The notes: generated by a model from the letters alone, not told the origin. Positions 1 to 8,574 are shown, counted from the stretch's first letter. The stretch: DNA of 20,667 bases from Zetaproteobacteria bacterium (GCA_002747015.1 NVXI01000001.1:185503-206169), one strand, 5' to 3'. A program made the numbers and translations.

Positions 1-214
1 CTTCGAAGAAGCGTTAAAAGAGCTGGAAAACATTGTTAGAGGCTTGGAAACTGGCGAATCCGCATTGGAGGATTCCATTATATTTTATGAGCGCGGTATT
101 GCCTTAAAGGCGCATTGCGAAAGCAAACTACGTGATGCTCAGGCGAAAATCGAAAAAATCTCCATCGGCAATGATGGATCAATAACAACACAACCCCTAG
201 ATTCGGAAGAATAA
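1..214 (+). CDS. xseB: Exodeoxyribonuclease VII small subunit, C-terminal part (gene cut by window start)
   Basis: The reading frame is open from base 2 to the TAA at 212-214 and gives about 70 residues. They begin FEEALKELENIVRGLETGES and include FYERGIALKAHCESKLRDAQ, which is the two-helix core typical of XseB. The small subunit joins XseA in exonuclease VII, which degrades single-stranded DNA into oligonucleotides in the cytoplasm. The family is usually about 75-90 residues, so only the first residues are missing. The C-terminus carries a short acidic tail ending DSEE. The stop lies only 2 bases before the ispA ATG, and the ispA ribosome binding site (GGAAG) lies inside the xseB coding end, so the two are probably translationally coupled. 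The xseB-ispA-dxs order is common in proteobacteria. Confidence 0.9.
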   Translation, partial: FEEALKELENIVRGLETGESALEDSIIFYERGIALKAHCESKLRDAQAKIEKISIGNDGSITTQPLDSEE

Positions 215-216
215 AC

Positions 217-1128
217 ATGGCACCGTCCCCAAGAGATGCACATCCTGAATTACAAAATGAAATGAACATTGTCACTGAGGCAATCAACAAGACAATCCAT
301 CGCCTTCTGCCTGAAACGGATCTCCCAGAAAACCATCTCTATGACGCCATGCGCCATGGCACTTTAAGTGGCGGCAAACGCTTGCGTCCATTTTTAGTGA
401 TGCATTCAGCCGCATTATTTGGTGTTGACCCTACACGTGCACGACGCGTTGCTGCGGCTTTGGAGTTTATCCATTGTTATTCACTTATTCATGATGATTT
501 ACCATCAATGGACAATGCCGCACTTAGACGCGGTAAACCAACCGTACACAGGCAATACGATGAAGCAACAGCAATACTAGCCGGAGATGCTCTTCTCACT
601 CTTGCATTTGAAGTATTGAGTGAAACAGAAACACACGAAGATCCACGTGTGCGTTGTGAACTGATCCAAACATTGGCACGTGCCTCTGGTGGGCATGGTA
701 TGGTTGGCGGGCAAATGCTTGACCTTCTCGCGGAAAAAGAAGCATTTGATTTAGGGACAATTTCCCGTCTACAACGTATGAAAACTGGAAAACTTATGGC
801 CTTTGCCTGTGAAGCAGGCGCGATCATCGGAAAAGCTGGCGGTCCACAAAGACGCGCTTTATGTAACTATGCGCATGATCTTGGCCTTGCATTTCAGGTA
901 ACAGATGACATTCTTGATGTTGAAGCCGACCCACAAGATACTGGAAAAGACACGCGCAAGGATGATGATGCTGGCAAAGCAACTTTTGTATCCGCAATGG
1001 GTAAAGAACAAGCAAAAGAACGCGCCGATATGTTAGTTCACCAAGCTATCGGACATTTGAAAATATTCGAAGGGCGCGCACATATGCTGAAAGAACTTGC
1101 GCTCTATGTCTTGGAACGTCGCACATGA
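217..1128 (+). CDS. ispA: Farnesyl/geranyl diphosphate synthase (short-chain polyprenyl synthetase)
   Basis: The 303-residue protein has the usual length for bacterial IspA. It condenses dimethylallyl diphosphate and isopentenyl diphosphate to geranyl and then farnesyl diphosphate, the precursor of ubiquinone side chains, undecaprenyl phosphate and hopanoids. Visible motifs are GGKRLRP (residues 52-58), the first aspartate-rich motif DDLPSMD (93-99; the DDxxxxD form with a two-residue insertion typical of bacterial FPP synthases), GGQMLDL (164-170), the KTGKL region (189-193) and the second aspartate-rich motif DDILD (230-234), followed by GKDTRKDD. All Mg-diphosphate ligands are present. The ATG at 217 follows the xseB stop by 2 bases with GGAAG upstream. 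The stop overlaps the next gene's start as ATGA at 1125-1128, which indicates translational coupling to the 98-aa orphan. Confidence 0.96.
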   Translation: MAPSPRDAHPELQNEMNIVTEAINKTIHRLLPETDLPENHLYDAMRHGTLSGGKRLRPFLVMHSAALFGVDPTRARRVAAALEFIHCYSLIHDDLPSMDNAALRRGKPTVHRQYDEATAILAGDALLTLAFEVLSETETHEDPRVRCELIQTLARASGGHGMVGGQMLDLLAEKEAFDLGTISRLQRMKTGKLMAFACEAGAIIGKAGGPQRRALCNYAHDLGLAFQVTDDILDVEADPQDTGKDTRKDDDAGKATFVSAMGKEQAKERADMLVHQAIGHLKIFEGRAHMLKELALYVLERRT

Positions 1129-1421
1129 AAGCCAACCTAATTTTGAACCATAACGATGAAATTGCATTCATGTATGGTGAAAATCTAGGGTTTGAGCCTG
1201 AATGGACCTCCATAGATGTTGAGCAAGGCGAGCTATTTATCGCCGCAACTGGTGAAACAGGTGAAGGTAAACATATCAAGCTGGACTCCATAAAGCAGGA
1301 CATATACGAGCGCATTCTGCCCGACACGCGCATATTACTTGTCCGCGTGAAAGATAACGACATCACAAAACCCGAACATACCGCGTGGGTTCCCCTGATG
1401 ATCGCACAACAAATACTATAA
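1125..1421 (+). CDS. Unrecognised 98-aa cytoplasmic protein coupled to ispA
   Basis: I do not recognise a family. The gene starts on an ATGA that overlaps the ispA stop by 4 bases, a strong sign that it is a real, translationally coupled gene. The protein has no signal peptide or membrane segment. It is mixed alpha/beta in character, with a hydrophobic strand-like stretch TRILLVRVKD and an acidic central part (DVEQGELFIAATGETGEG). There are no cysteines and no obvious catalytic motif. It sits between two isoprenoid genes (ispA, dxs), where many alphaproteobacteria have none or different genes. A link to isoprenoid metabolism rests on position only and is not supported by sequence. Confidence 0.75.
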   Translation: MKANLILNHNDEIAFMYGENLGFEPEWTSIDVEQGELFIAATGETGEGKHIKLDSIKQDIYERILPDTRILLVRVKDNDITKPEHTAWVPLMIAQQIL

Positions 1422-1424
1422 AAT

Positions 1425-1453
1425 TTGCTTATTTCACCTTAAATCACTATAAT
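1425..1453 (+). promoter_or_regulatory. Sigma-70-type promoter for the 104-aa orphan gene
   Basis: TTGCTT (1425-1430) and a perfect TATAAT (1448-1453) are separated by exactly 17 bases. The motif starts 3 bases after the stop of the 98-aa gene and would initiate near 1460, about 26 bases before the ATG at 1486. This suggests that the 104-aa gene, and possibly dxs, is transcribed independently of xseB-ispA. Confidence 0.6.
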
Positions 1454-1485
1454 TTAAGAACAGATGTAATTCGAGGAAGAATAAT

Positions 1486-1800
1486 ATGAGTATCGAAATG
1501 TCGACACCGCAAGATGAGCAACCCGGCCTTAATGAGTCCGACATTCTTCCTCTACAACAGGAAGACCGCACCGCTGATAACCCTATGGGTGCAGTAATGA
1601 ACTTCCTTGGACTATCCATAATGGCAGACTTAACCATCAGTACACTTGAAACATTTGGTGAAATGGATGGCGGATTAGACATGACCGCAATAACTCCTGT
1701 AGTTGCTATTGAACCTATGCCTAATCTCGATTTTGGAATTGAAACACCGACTGGTGGAATAGGCGCACCAACAATGCCAAATCCATCACTAACCGCATAA
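1486..1800 (+). CDS. Unrecognised 104-aa Met/Pro/Gly-rich small protein
   Basis: No family is recognised. The ATG at 1486 has a good ribosome binding site (GAGGA at 1473-1477, 8 bases upstream) and its own promoter. The N-terminal third is acidic and polar (QDEQPGLNESDILPLQQEDR). A mildly hydrophobic middle follows (MGAVMNFLGLSIMADLTIST, about residues 34-53), too weak for a confident membrane helix. The C-terminal half is rich in Pro, Gly, Met and Thr (IEPMPNLDFG, ETPTGGIGAPTMPNPS) and looks disordered. There are no cysteines and only one arginine. Composition and good start signals argue for a real small protein, possibly a lineage-specific structural or secreted one; that role is speculation. 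Confidence 0.65.
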   Translation: MSIEMSTPQDEQPGLNESDILPLQQEDRTADNPMGAVMNFLGLSIMADLTISTLETFGEMDGGLDMTAITPVVAIEPMPNLDFGIETPTGGIGAPTMPNPSLTA

Positions 1801-1833
1801 ATATCGAAATTATTTTAAAATAACACTCTCATA

Positions 1834-1867
1834 ATTCGGCTTTAAGTAAAAAATACTTTGCCCGAAT
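1834..1867 (+). terminator. Hairpin in the gap before dxs (weak terminator or leader structure)
   Basis: ATTCGG (1834-1839) pairs with CCGAAT (1862-1867). Inside it, AAGTA (1844-1848) pairs with TACTT (1854-1858), around an A5 loop. The sequence downstream (GTTATCTTTGAGTT) is only moderately T-rich. It could end the transcript of the 104-aa gene or act as a leader structure 27 bases ahead of the dxs start. Confidence 0.4.
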
Positions 1868-1894
1868 GTTATCTTTGAGTTAAAAAGACACACG

Positions 1895-3862
1895 ATGAGA
1901 CAAGCACAGCAAAAACACACGGAAAATACACAAGACAATGAAACCGAGACACTACTCGATTCCATAGAATTTCCAAGTGACATAAAGAGCTTGAATGATC
2001 AGGATCTTATACAACTTTCCGATGATGTGCGTCGATATATGATTGGCAGCGTTTCAAAAACCGGCGGGCATCTAGGTGCTGGTTTAGGGGTGGTTGAACT
2101 ATCCGTTGCCCTACACGCTGTTTTTGACACACCAAAAGATCGTATTATCTGGGATGTTGGTCACCAAGCCTATCCACATAAGATTTTAACTGGTCGTAAG
2201 GACCAAATGCATACCCTGCGTCAAGGTGGTGGCCTTTCTGGTTTTACTAAGCGTAGTGAGAGCGAATACGACCCCTTTGGCGCAGCGCACAGCTCAACCT
2301 CAATTTCTGCCGGATTGGGTATGGCCGTCGCACGCGACCTGTCCGTATTGCTTGATGACAACGAAGAAGAACAGCAAAGAAAACACGTTATCGCAGTTAT
2401 TGGTGATGGCGCAATGTCCGCAGGCATGGCCTATGAAGCAATGAACAATGCCGGTGCACAAACAATTGCCGGTAAAAAAAGTCGCCTTATCGTTATTTTA
2501 AATGATAATGAAATGTCCATCGCCCCACCTGTTGGCGCGATGAGCAGACATCTAACAAAAATTGTTTCATCAAAGCCATATATTACCGCTCGTGAACTGG
2601 GTAAAAGAATCACTGATATCCTGCCACCTCCATTGCGCCATGTTGCAAAACGCGCAGAAGAAAGTGCAAGAATGGCTCTGGGCAGTGGAACAATGTTCGA
2701 AGAGATGGGATTCTACTATATAGGCCCAGTTGACGGACATAACCTTGAACATCTTTTGCCTATCTTGCGCAACATCCGTGACAGCGACCATGAAGGCCCT
2801 ATACTTGTCCACGTCATCACGCAAAAGGGCAAAGGCTACATCCCTGCTGAGAATTCAAAAGATAAAATGCACGGTGTGAAAAAATTTGACGTCGTTACTG
2901 GCACACAAGCAAAAGGAAAAGCCGGCGCGCCGAGCTATACCAATATATACGCCGAAGCGCTAATCGCCCACGCGCATAAAGACACAAAAATTGTAGGCAT
3001 CACAGCCGCAATGCCCACAGGAACAGGTATGGATGCTTTTGAAAAAGCATTCCCAGATCGTACATTCGATGTTGGAATTGCCGAGCAACACGCCGTCACA
3101 TTTGCCGCAGGATTGGCAACAGAAGGGTATAAACCCTTTGTCACAATATATTCTACATTCTTGCAACGTGCCTACGATCAAGTCGTTCACGATGTCGCAA
3201 TCCAAAACCTACCCGTCCGTTTTGCCATAGATCGTGCAGGATTAGTTGGCGCAGACGGGCAGACACATGCGGGCAGCTTCGATATCGCGTATCTAGGATG
3301 TCTGCCCAATTTCGTCATCATGGCACCTGCCGATGAAGCCGAGTTAATGCATATGGTTGCCACGGCCGTTGACTATAACGACGGGCCAATCGCGTTGCGT
3401 TATCCACGCGGCGAAGGCACAGGGGTAATCTTACCAGAAACGCCTAAAATTATTCCAATTGGAAAAGGCCGTATCATTCAAAAAGGTAAAAAAATAGCAT
3501 TACTTAGTTTCGGAACACGCCTAGAGGAATGTAAAGGCGCAGCAGCTATCCTCAAAGGAAAGCTAGGACTAGATATAACAATTGCCGATGCCCGCTTTGC
3601 CAAGCCACTCGATACAGACATGATTAACCAGTTAGCAAAAAACCATGATGCCCTTATTACAATAGAAGAAGGCTCACGCGGGGGATTTGGAACCTATGTT
3701 CTTGAGCATCTTTCAAACCACGGCCTCATGGATAAAGGACTGAAAGTACGTACAATGACATTACCTGATACATTTCAGGATCATGATACCCCCTCTGCAC
3801 AATACGATGAAGCAGGCTTAACGGCGCAACATATTGCGACCCTTGCCTCTTCACTCATTTAG
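1895..3862 (+). CDS. dxs: 1-deoxy-D-xylulose-5-phosphate synthase
   Basis: This thiamine-diphosphate enzyme condenses pyruvate and glyceraldehyde 3-phosphate to DXP, the first step of the MEP isoprenoid pathway; the product also feeds thiamine and pyridoxal phosphate synthesis. The 655 residues carry the family motifs in order: [10 protein letters not shown] (56-65), [15 protein letters not shown] (87-101), [12 protein letters not shown] (131-142), the ThDP/Mg motif [16 protein letters not shown] (170-185) with NDNEMSI (203-209), YIGPVDGH (275-282), and AEQHA (396-400), whose Glu397 is the cofactor-activating glutamate. [15 protein letters not shown] (446-460) and RYPRGEG (502-508) follow. 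The N-terminus is about 17 residues longer than usual (an [16 protein letters not shown] extension) with no better ATG, and the ribosome binding site is weak. The normal flanking gene order is interrupted upstream by two orphans; a HAD gene follows 16 bases after the stop. Confidence 0.97.
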   Translation: MRQAQQKHTENTQDNETETLLDSIEFPSDIKSLNDQDLIQLSDDVRRYMIGSVSKTGGHLGAGLGVVELSVALHAVFDTPKDRIIWDVGHQAYPHKILTGRKDQMHTLRQGGGLSGFTKRSESEYDPFGAAHSSTSISAGLGMAVARDLSVLLDDNEEEQQRKHVIAVIGDGAMSAGMAYEAMNNAGAQTIAGKKSRLIVILNDNEMSIAPPVGAMSRHLTKIVSSKPYITARELGKRITDILPPPLRHVAKRAEESARMALGSGTMFEEMGFYYIGPVDGHNLEHLLPILRNIRDSDHEGPILVHVITQKGKGYIPAENSKDKMHGVKKFDVVTGTQAKGKAGAPSYTNIYAEALIAHAHKDTKIVGITAAMPTGTGMDAFEKAFPDRTFDVGIAEQHAVTFAAGLATEGYKPFVTIYSTFLQRAYDQVVHDVAIQNLPVRFAIDRAGLVGADGQTHAGSFDIAYLGCLPNFVIMAPADEAELMHMVATAVDYNDGPIALRYPRGEGTGVILPETPKIIPIGKGRIIQKGKKIALLSFGTRLEECKGAAAILKGKLGLDITIADARFAKPLDTDMINQLAKNHDALITIEEGSRGGFGTYVLEHLSNHGLMDKGLKVRTMTLPDTFQDHDTPSAQYDEAGLTAQHIATLASSLI

Positions 3863-3878
3863 AACTAGAATTATTAAA

Positions 3879-4619
3879 ATGACGATCGCAAAACCAACAA
3901 TTGTTATCTTCGATATGGATGGAACAGCCGTAAGGCACATAAACCCACATCTTTTGCATATTCTAGAATTTCTGGATGGCATTTGCTACAAGTTGTCAAA
4001 GCTGTTCGCGTGGCTTTTTAAACACGGCGCAAAGGGACGTATGGTTCCCGAATGGCATGATCCAGAATGGCTTAATCCGACCAAGAAAAAACCCAGACTT
4101 CTTGTCCATCGCGCCATCCATAAAGTGCGCCGAAAGCCAGTTGAACAAATAGTACAACCTTGCCCCGGCCTATATGATGTTCTAGATCTTCTAACAGAAA
4201 ACAATATTCCAATAGGACTTGTCAGTAATGGTCTTGGCAAAGGCTATGGTCACGATATTTTGAATAAGTTCGACCTTAATCATTATTTCAAGGCAACTGT
4301 ATTTCGCGAGGATCTTAAAAATTCAAAGCCTAATCCAGAGCCTGTTCTTCTGGCATTAAAACGCATGGCTATCGAACCCAAAGAAAATGATATCATCTGG
4401 TTCCTTGGAGATCGACACAAGGATGTTGTTACGGCTCTGGCTGCTGATAAACTTGTAAAAGGTAGCGTTATGCCAATTGCCGTAGCACTAAGTGCCTCTG
4501 TTGGAATATTGGAAAACAATCTGGGCTCCGACCATATCATCATGTCATTCCATGATATGTATGACCAATTACGATCTATGTTCGAAGAAACAAACACACA
4601 TGATGCAGCCGCGGAATAA
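3879..4619 (+). CDS. HAD-superfamily hydrolase, phosphoglycolate-phosphatase-like
   Basis: All four HAD motifs are present in the 246-residue protein: motif I DMDGT (12-16, nucleophile Asp12 and Asp14), motif II VSNG (115-118), motif III Lys150 in SKPNPEP, and motif IV LGDRHKD (176-182). It should be a Mg-dependent cytoplasmic phosphatase of unknown substrate. Between motifs I and II lies a cap of about 98 residues that is unusually basic and aromatic (KLSKLFAWLFKHGAKGR; KKKPRLLVHRAIHKVRRK), unlike a standard Gph cap. I chose the ATG at 3879, because an upstream TTG at 3834 would add 15 residues overlapping dxs and lie before the natural N-terminal strand (PTIVIFDMDGT). The ribosome binding site is weak. 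It follows dxs by 16 bases, so co-transcription is likely, but a role in isoprenoid synthesis is unproven. Confidence 0.88.
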   Translation: MTIAKPTIVIFDMDGTAVRHINPHLLHILEFLDGICYKLSKLFAWLFKHGAKGRMVPEWHDPEWLNPTKKKPRLLVHRAIHKVRRKPVEQIVQPCPGLYDVLDLLTENNIPIGLVSNGLGKGYGHDILNKFDLNHYFKATVFREDLKNSKPNPEPVLLALKRMAIEPKENDIIWFLGDRHKDVVTALAADKLVKGSVMPIAVALSASVGILENNLGSDHIIMSFHDMYDQLRSMFEETNTHDAAAE

Positions 4620-4624
4620 CAATC

Positions 4625-4655
4625 AAAAAGTACACTCAACCTATTGAATATGTAC
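4625..4655 (-). terminator. Intrinsic terminator of the fabI-sppA operon, overlapping the sppA stop
   Basis: Read on the - strand, GTACA pairs with TGTAC (outer 5 bp) and TCAA with TTGA (inner 4 bp) around a TAGG loop, followed directly by TTTTTG. On the + strand the arms are 4630-4634 with 4651-4655 and 4636-4639 with 4644-4647, and the T-tract is the A5 at 4625-4629. The sppA stop codon (4641-4643) lies in the loop. Confidence 0.65.
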
Positions 4656-6515
4656 AGGCGCATAAACACTGTTGATATGTGAATTCTGCATAATCATAAA
4701 TTCAGAGATGACCGGTTGTATCTCGCGCAAAAATGCCGCTTGTATTCCCATAACTTGTCCCGCTTGCACTTGCCCTTCCAGCAATTCAACAAATTTCTCT
4801 ATTGGTGATAAAGGCTTTGGGAATATCACAACATCCACATCATGCCGATCCGTAGCACCCGCCTGAACTGCCGCATAATCCAACGCCTCATTCAAACCGC
4901 CAAATTGATCCGCAATTCCAATTTCAACGGCACTGGTTCCAACCCAAACACGACCACGAGCAATTTTATCAACCTGCTCAACACTCATGTTACGTCCCTT
5001 TGCAACGCGCTCAATAAAACCGTCATAAATATTATCAAGCATCATATTCATCCGCGCAGCTTCGCTTTGTGAGAATGGCGTATTCAAAGAGAACATCGCC
5101 GCATTTCTACCCTGACTTATGCGCTCCCAATTCACGCCCAATGTTTTCCACATTTCTTGCGCGGAAACCTTCCCACCTAAAACACCAATAGAACCAGTAA
5201 TCGTTGTTGGTAGAACAAAAATTTCATCTGCATATGCTGAAATCCAATACCCACCAGAAGCCGCCACCGACCCCATGGAAACAGTAACGGTCTTACCCTC
5301 TTCTTGAACCTTTTCAACCGCGCGCAATATCGTCTCTGATGCAACGGGTGATCCACCGGGGCTATCTACCCGCAAAACCACGGCATCTATACTATCATCA
5401 TAAGCCGCCCGTAGAAGAGCCCCTGAAATTTCATCCGCAGCAGCCACGCCTCTGGACTTATTTCCATTCCCATCCATGATCGCCCCGACGGCATAAATCA
5501 ATGCCACGCGATAGGCCGTATCATCCCCCTTAGGATGCCCTTGCCCCGCAATTCCTTTCATATATGTATCAAAATTTATATAGATCAGATCATCACTCTT
5601 AGGTTCGCCAGTAACCTTTATACTGATATGCTCAATCAACTGATCCGCATAGTCCACTTTATCAATCAGCCCTACGTCATATGCTTCATCAGCCAGTAAC
5701 ATGCCGCGGTCAACAAATGAATTAAACGCCGCAACCGATATATCCCTATCTCTTGCAATATCCTTACTCAAAACATCATAGATATCCGTAATAAGTGCCT
5801 GTGTCGCACGGCGATTTGCCTCTGACATTTCTGAATTCGTCAGGCTCTCATACGCACTTTTATATTCTTTACGTTGAAAAAATTGCGGCTCTATCCCGAT
5901 TTTATCCAAAACGTTACGTAAAAATGGCATCTCTGCGCCGATACCGGTAATCATAAGATTACCCATTGGCTGCATCCAGATTTCATCAAAACTAGACGCA
6001 AGATAATACCCGCTAAGACCATTATTATATGATGGGGCATAAATATAGGTAAACTTACCGCTTTGCCTAAAACTCTTAATCGCGGTGCGAATTTCTTCAA
6101 TATGTGCGACCGAATAATTCCCTGGTTTCATCTGTGCATAAATCCCCTCAACCCGAGGATCAGTCTTCGCCTGCTCAATCGCATCAACAAATGTTTTCAT
6201 TGTTTTTATATTCTTACCAAAGTGGCCTGCCAAACTGCCCCCCCCAGGAAGGTCACCAATTTCTCCATCTAATTCCATATACAGAACCATTTGTTCGGGC
6301 AGTTGAGCCCCACCTATCTCATCGACAACAGTAGAAACCACCCAAGAACTAAGGATAATTAAACACAGAACAGTCGCACCAATCAGCATGCAAGTTTTTT
6401 TCAGTGCCATCCATAGTATAGGCAAAAGTCGCCATTTCACTTTCGGCTCTTTCACCGCTTTAGGCACGGATGAGCTATACAAGTTCTTTCGTTTTGACCA
6501 TGGATCTTTGTTCAT
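4641..6515 (-). CDS. sppA: Signal peptide peptidase SppA, 67 kDa type (membrane protease IV)
   Basis: This membrane-anchored serine protease degrades cleaved signal peptides. The 624-residue protein is the long, duplicated form. A cytoplasmic basic N-terminus (about 1-35) is followed by one membrane segment (about 38-62, including MLIGATVLCLIILSSWVV), then two crotonase-like S49 domains on the periplasmic side. The catalytic pair is visible: Lys219 in RKEYKSAYE (the counterpart of E. coli Lys209) and Ser420 in AASGGYW (the counterpart of Ser409). LRVDSPGGSPVASE (381-394) and TGSIGVLGGK (440-449) are also conserved. The ATG is preceded by GAGAG. It is the last gene of the - strand operon, 23 bases after aroC, and is followed at once by an intrinsic terminator. 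Confidence 0.95.
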   Translation of the reverse strand: MNKDPWSKRKNLYSSSVPKAVKEPKVKWRLLPILWMALKKTCMLIGATVLCLIILSSWVVSTVVDEIGGAQLPEQMVLYMELDGEIGDLPGGGSLAGHFGKNIKTMKTFVDAIEQAKTDPRVEGIYAQMKPGNYSVAHIEEIRTAIKSFRQSGKFTYIYAPSYNNGLSGYYLASSFDEIWMQPMGNLMITGIGAEMPFLRNVLDKIGIEPQFFQRKEYKSAYESLTNSEMSEANRRATQALITDIYDVLSKDIARDRDISVAAFNSFVDRGMLLADEAYDVGLIDKVDYADQLIEHISIKVTGEPKSDDLIYINFDTYMKGIAGQGHPKGDDTAYRVALIYAVGAIMDGNGNKSRGVAAADEISGALLRAAYDDSIDAVVLRVDSPGGSPVASETILRAVEKVQEEGKTVTVSMGSVAASGGYWISAYADEIFVLPTTITGSIGVLGGKVSAQEMWKTLGVNWERISQGRNAAMFSLNTPFSQSEAARMNMMLDNIYDGFIERVAKGRNMSVEQVDKIARGRVWVGTSAVEIGIADQFGGLNEALDYAAVQAGATDRHDVDVVIFPKPLSPIEKFVELLEGQVQAGQVMGIQAAFLREIQPVISEFMIMQNSHINSVYAPVHIQ

Positions 6516-6538
6516 CTTAAACTCTCATATAAATATTA

Positions 6539-7624
6539 TTAAAGACACTGTGCCTTATGCCGTAACCAATGATCCGCCAGAACACAAGCCATCATCGCCT
6601 CAACAACGGGAACACCGCGAATACCAACACACGGGTCATGTCGCCCCTTTGTTACAATCCTTGTCTCATTATTTTTGCTATCAATCGTCTTACGAGGCGT
6701 GAGGATAGAGCTAGTCGGCTTAAAGCCCACGCGCACGACAATATCCTGACCGGAAGAAATACCACCCAAAATACCGCCCGCATTATTAGAGAGAAAAACC
6801 GGGTTACCATTATCATCAATCCTTATTTCATCTGCATTATCTTCACCGCCTAATGAAACAGCGCCAAATCCAGCGCCAATTTCAACGGCTTTAACGGCAT
6901 TAATGCTCATCATCGCCTTGGCAATATCGGAATCCAGCTTATCATAAACAGGTGCACCAAGACCTGCGGGAATACCGCTCGCATGAACCTCAACCAAAGC
7001 CCCCGCGCTAGAACCACTTTTACGCACACCGTCTAAATATGTTGCCCAATGCTCTGCCGCTTGCGCGTCAGGTGAGAAAAATGGGTTTTGTGAGACTTGG
7101 CTCCAATCCCAATTATCCCGATTAAGTTTTTCAGTCCCGACCTGAACCACGCAGGCGCGTATTTGAACCGCCGAACCTATTTGATGTTCTAAAACCCTAC
7201 GCGCAACCGCACCCGCCGCCACACGCATCGCAGTTTCACGCGCGGAAGAGCGCCCACCACCGCGATAATCGCGGATACCGTATTTCTCATTATAGGTAAA
7301 ATCCGCATGTCCCGGGCGAAACTTATCCTTTATATCCCCGTAATCTTTTGATTTTTGATCTGTATTATGGATCAACAAACCAATCGGTGTACCCGTTGTC
7401 ATCCCTTCAAATACACCAGATAATATTTGCACCTCGTCCGCCTCTTTACGCTGCGTTGTATGGCGACTTTGCCCCGGCTTGCGTTGATCAAGGAATTGCT
7501 GAATATAGGCTTCATCCAATGGAATACGCGGTGGAACCCCGTCAACAACACAGCCAATTGCTGGCCCATGGCTTTCTCCAAAGGTTATATACTGAAACAA
7601 AGTTCCAAAACGATTACCCGACAT
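6539..7624 (-). CDS. aroC: Chorismate synthase
   Basis: The enzyme converts 5-enolpyruvylshikimate 3-phosphate to chorismate, the last shikimate-pathway step; it needs reduced FMN though the reaction is redox-neutral. The 361 residues match the usual length. Motifs are GESHGPAIG (16-24, with catalytic His19), [15 protein letters not shown] (47-61), RPGHADFTY (103-111, His106) and the [15 protein letters not shown] signature (118-132). SGQDI, near PTSSI and later RGRHDPC-like [11 protein letters not shown], completes the active site. The start has AGGT upstream, placed within the end of the thioesterase gene 5 bases away, so translation is probably coupled. Its placement in an operon with fabI and a thioesterase suggests growth-linked housekeeping expression. 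Confidence 0.97.
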   Translation of the reverse strand: MSGNRFGTLFQYITFGESHGPAIGCVVDGVPPRIPLDEAYIQQFLDQRKPGQSRHTTQRKEADEVQILSGVFEGMTTGTPIGLLIHNTDQKSKDYGDIKDKFRPGHADFTYNEKYGIRDYRGGGRSSARETAMRVAAGAVARRVLEHQIGSAVQIRACVVQVGTEKLNRDNWDWSQVSQNPFFSPDAQAAEHWATYLDGVRKSGSSAGALVEVHASGIPAGLGAPVYDKLDSDIAKAMMSINAVKAVEIGAGFGAVSLGGEDNADEIRIDDNGNPVFLSNNAGGILGGISSGQDIVVRVGFKPTSSILTPRKTIDSKNNETRIVTKGRHDPCVGIRGVPVVEAMMACVLADHWLRHKAQCL

Positions 7625-7629
7625 AATAT

Positions 7630-8091
7630 TTAACCTACCTTAATGGTTTCTTTTTGCGTTGAAAGCGTCCCCTGCTCAATCACCGCAACGGTTAGGCGAG
7701 AAATTGCAGTACGCTTGCCTGTGGCCTCTTCATGCATATCAATTTGCCACACCTGTGTGCGCCTTCCGACATGCAGAGCAGTGCATGTTCCAATGACATG
7801 CCCCTGCGTCACCGCACGAATATGATTTACATTGATCTCAAGACCAACCGCGCGATGCGTATCAGGATTGATCATCATCCATCCCGCAACACTTCCCAAA
7901 GTCTCGGCCAGAACGCAACTCGCCCCACCATGCAAAATGCCAAAAGGTTGCGTTGTCCGATGATCAACTGGAATACGCCCACTCAGGAAATCATCGCCGA
8001 CTTCTATGAATTCGAACCCGATATGCGTCCCCATATTCGCGTTCCGAAGACCTTCAAGATAATCAATTTTGTAATCTTTAAACCAAATCAT
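7630..8091 (-). CDS. PaaI/YdiI-type hotdog-fold acyl-CoA thioesterase
   Basis: This is a 153-residue single hotdog domain. The family signature is clear: [17 protein letters not shown] (48-64), where His54-Gly-Gly begins the long helix and Glu63 is the catalytic acid in the YdiI/PaaI group. [12 protein letters not shown] (83-94) and the strand [19 protein letters not shown] (97-115) fit the rest of the fold. It probably hydrolyses aryl- or acyl-CoA thioesters; the substrate cannot be told from sequence. The start has only a weak ribosome binding site (AGAG). The stop is 5 bases from the aroC start and the gene lies 21 bases after the secreted 153-aa gene, so it belongs to the fabI-sppA operon. 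Confidence 0.9.
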   Translation of the reverse strand: MIWFKDYKIDYLEGLRNANMGTHIGFEFIEVGDDFLSGRIPVDHRTTQPFGILHGGASCVLAETLGSVAGWMMINPDTHRAVGLEINVNHIRAVTQGHVIGTCTALHVGRRTQVWQIDMHEEATGKRTAISRLTVAVIEQGTLSTQKETIKVG

Positions 8092-8112
8092 ATTACTCTA
8101 AACGCCTTGTCA

Positions 8113-8574
8113 TTAATAAAGATACGACTTAATTTTATCTCGGTGCAATTTTTGGCATTCACTTTCTGAATATTTTTTATTCATAATATTCATGCCAAAA
8201 CCGTGAAGTGCTCCGATATAAGCCATTTGCTTGCTCGTTTTTCCAAAGCGTCTATTCTCCGCCATAAAAGGAATAAAACTTTTTTCCTTCCATTCTAAAT
8301 GGCACCATTCAGCCGTAGAAGAAATAATGCCCCTCACTAAAACTCGTTCAGCCTCTTTTAAAGTAATCAATGGGTCATCCAGTTCTTCTAATGTTTCTTG
8401 ACCTACAAATTCAGTAGCGGATATTTTAAGACGATAAAGCATAGGCCTGACCTTTTGTATTGTTGACAACACATAATCATCAGGCAAATCAAAAAATGCG
8501 TTTTTTTCTTTAGCCTCAACAAGAACGGAAAACACGCATAAAAAGATAACAAGGGCAAACCTATGAAACCTCAT
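8113..8574 (-). CDS. Secreted/periplasmic protein of unknown function (153 aa) in the fabI operon
   Basis: No family is recognised. The N-terminus is a classic Sec signal peptide: MRFHR, a hydrophobic core (ALVIFLCVFSVLV), then EA with likely cleavage after Ala21. The mature part of about 132 residues is highly charged and helical, with two cysteines (Cys91 in AEWCHLEW and Cys140 in SESECQK) that could form one disulphide in the periplasm. The ATG lies 3 bases after the fabI stop with AAGGTAAGGCGG upstream, so it is almost certainly co-translated with fabI. It looks like a small periplasmic factor. Its function cannot be inferred from the fatty-acid or shikimate neighbours. Confidence 0.82.
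   Translation of the reverse strand: MRFHRFALVIFLCVFSVLVEAKEKNAFFDLPDDYVLSTIQKVRPMLYRLKISATEFVGQETLEELDDPLITLKEAERVLVRGIISSTAEWCHLEWKEKSFIPFMAENRRFGKTSKQMAYIGALHGFGMNIMNKKYSESECQKLHRDKIKSYLY

Noticed and set aside
1801..1894. Possible TPP riboswitch upstream of dxs
   Set aside because: The gap is only 94 bases, and I see no conserved CUGAGA or thi-box core; only a simple hairpin is present.
4283..4669. Open frame of 128 codons on the - strand over the HAD gene
   Set aside because: It would have to run across the sppA terminator and out of the HAD motif IV coding region; no start signal and no motif.
6388..6702. Open frame of 104 codons on the + strand across the sppA/aroC junction
   Set aside because: It lies antisense to two well-conserved genes, has no family resemblance and no convincing ribosome binding site; the real frames there are SppA and AroC.
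7732..8169. Open frame of 145 codons on the + strand over the thioesterase gene
   Set aside because: It is the antisense shadow of a clear hotdog thioesterase and runs into the next gene of the same operon; composition is not protein-like.
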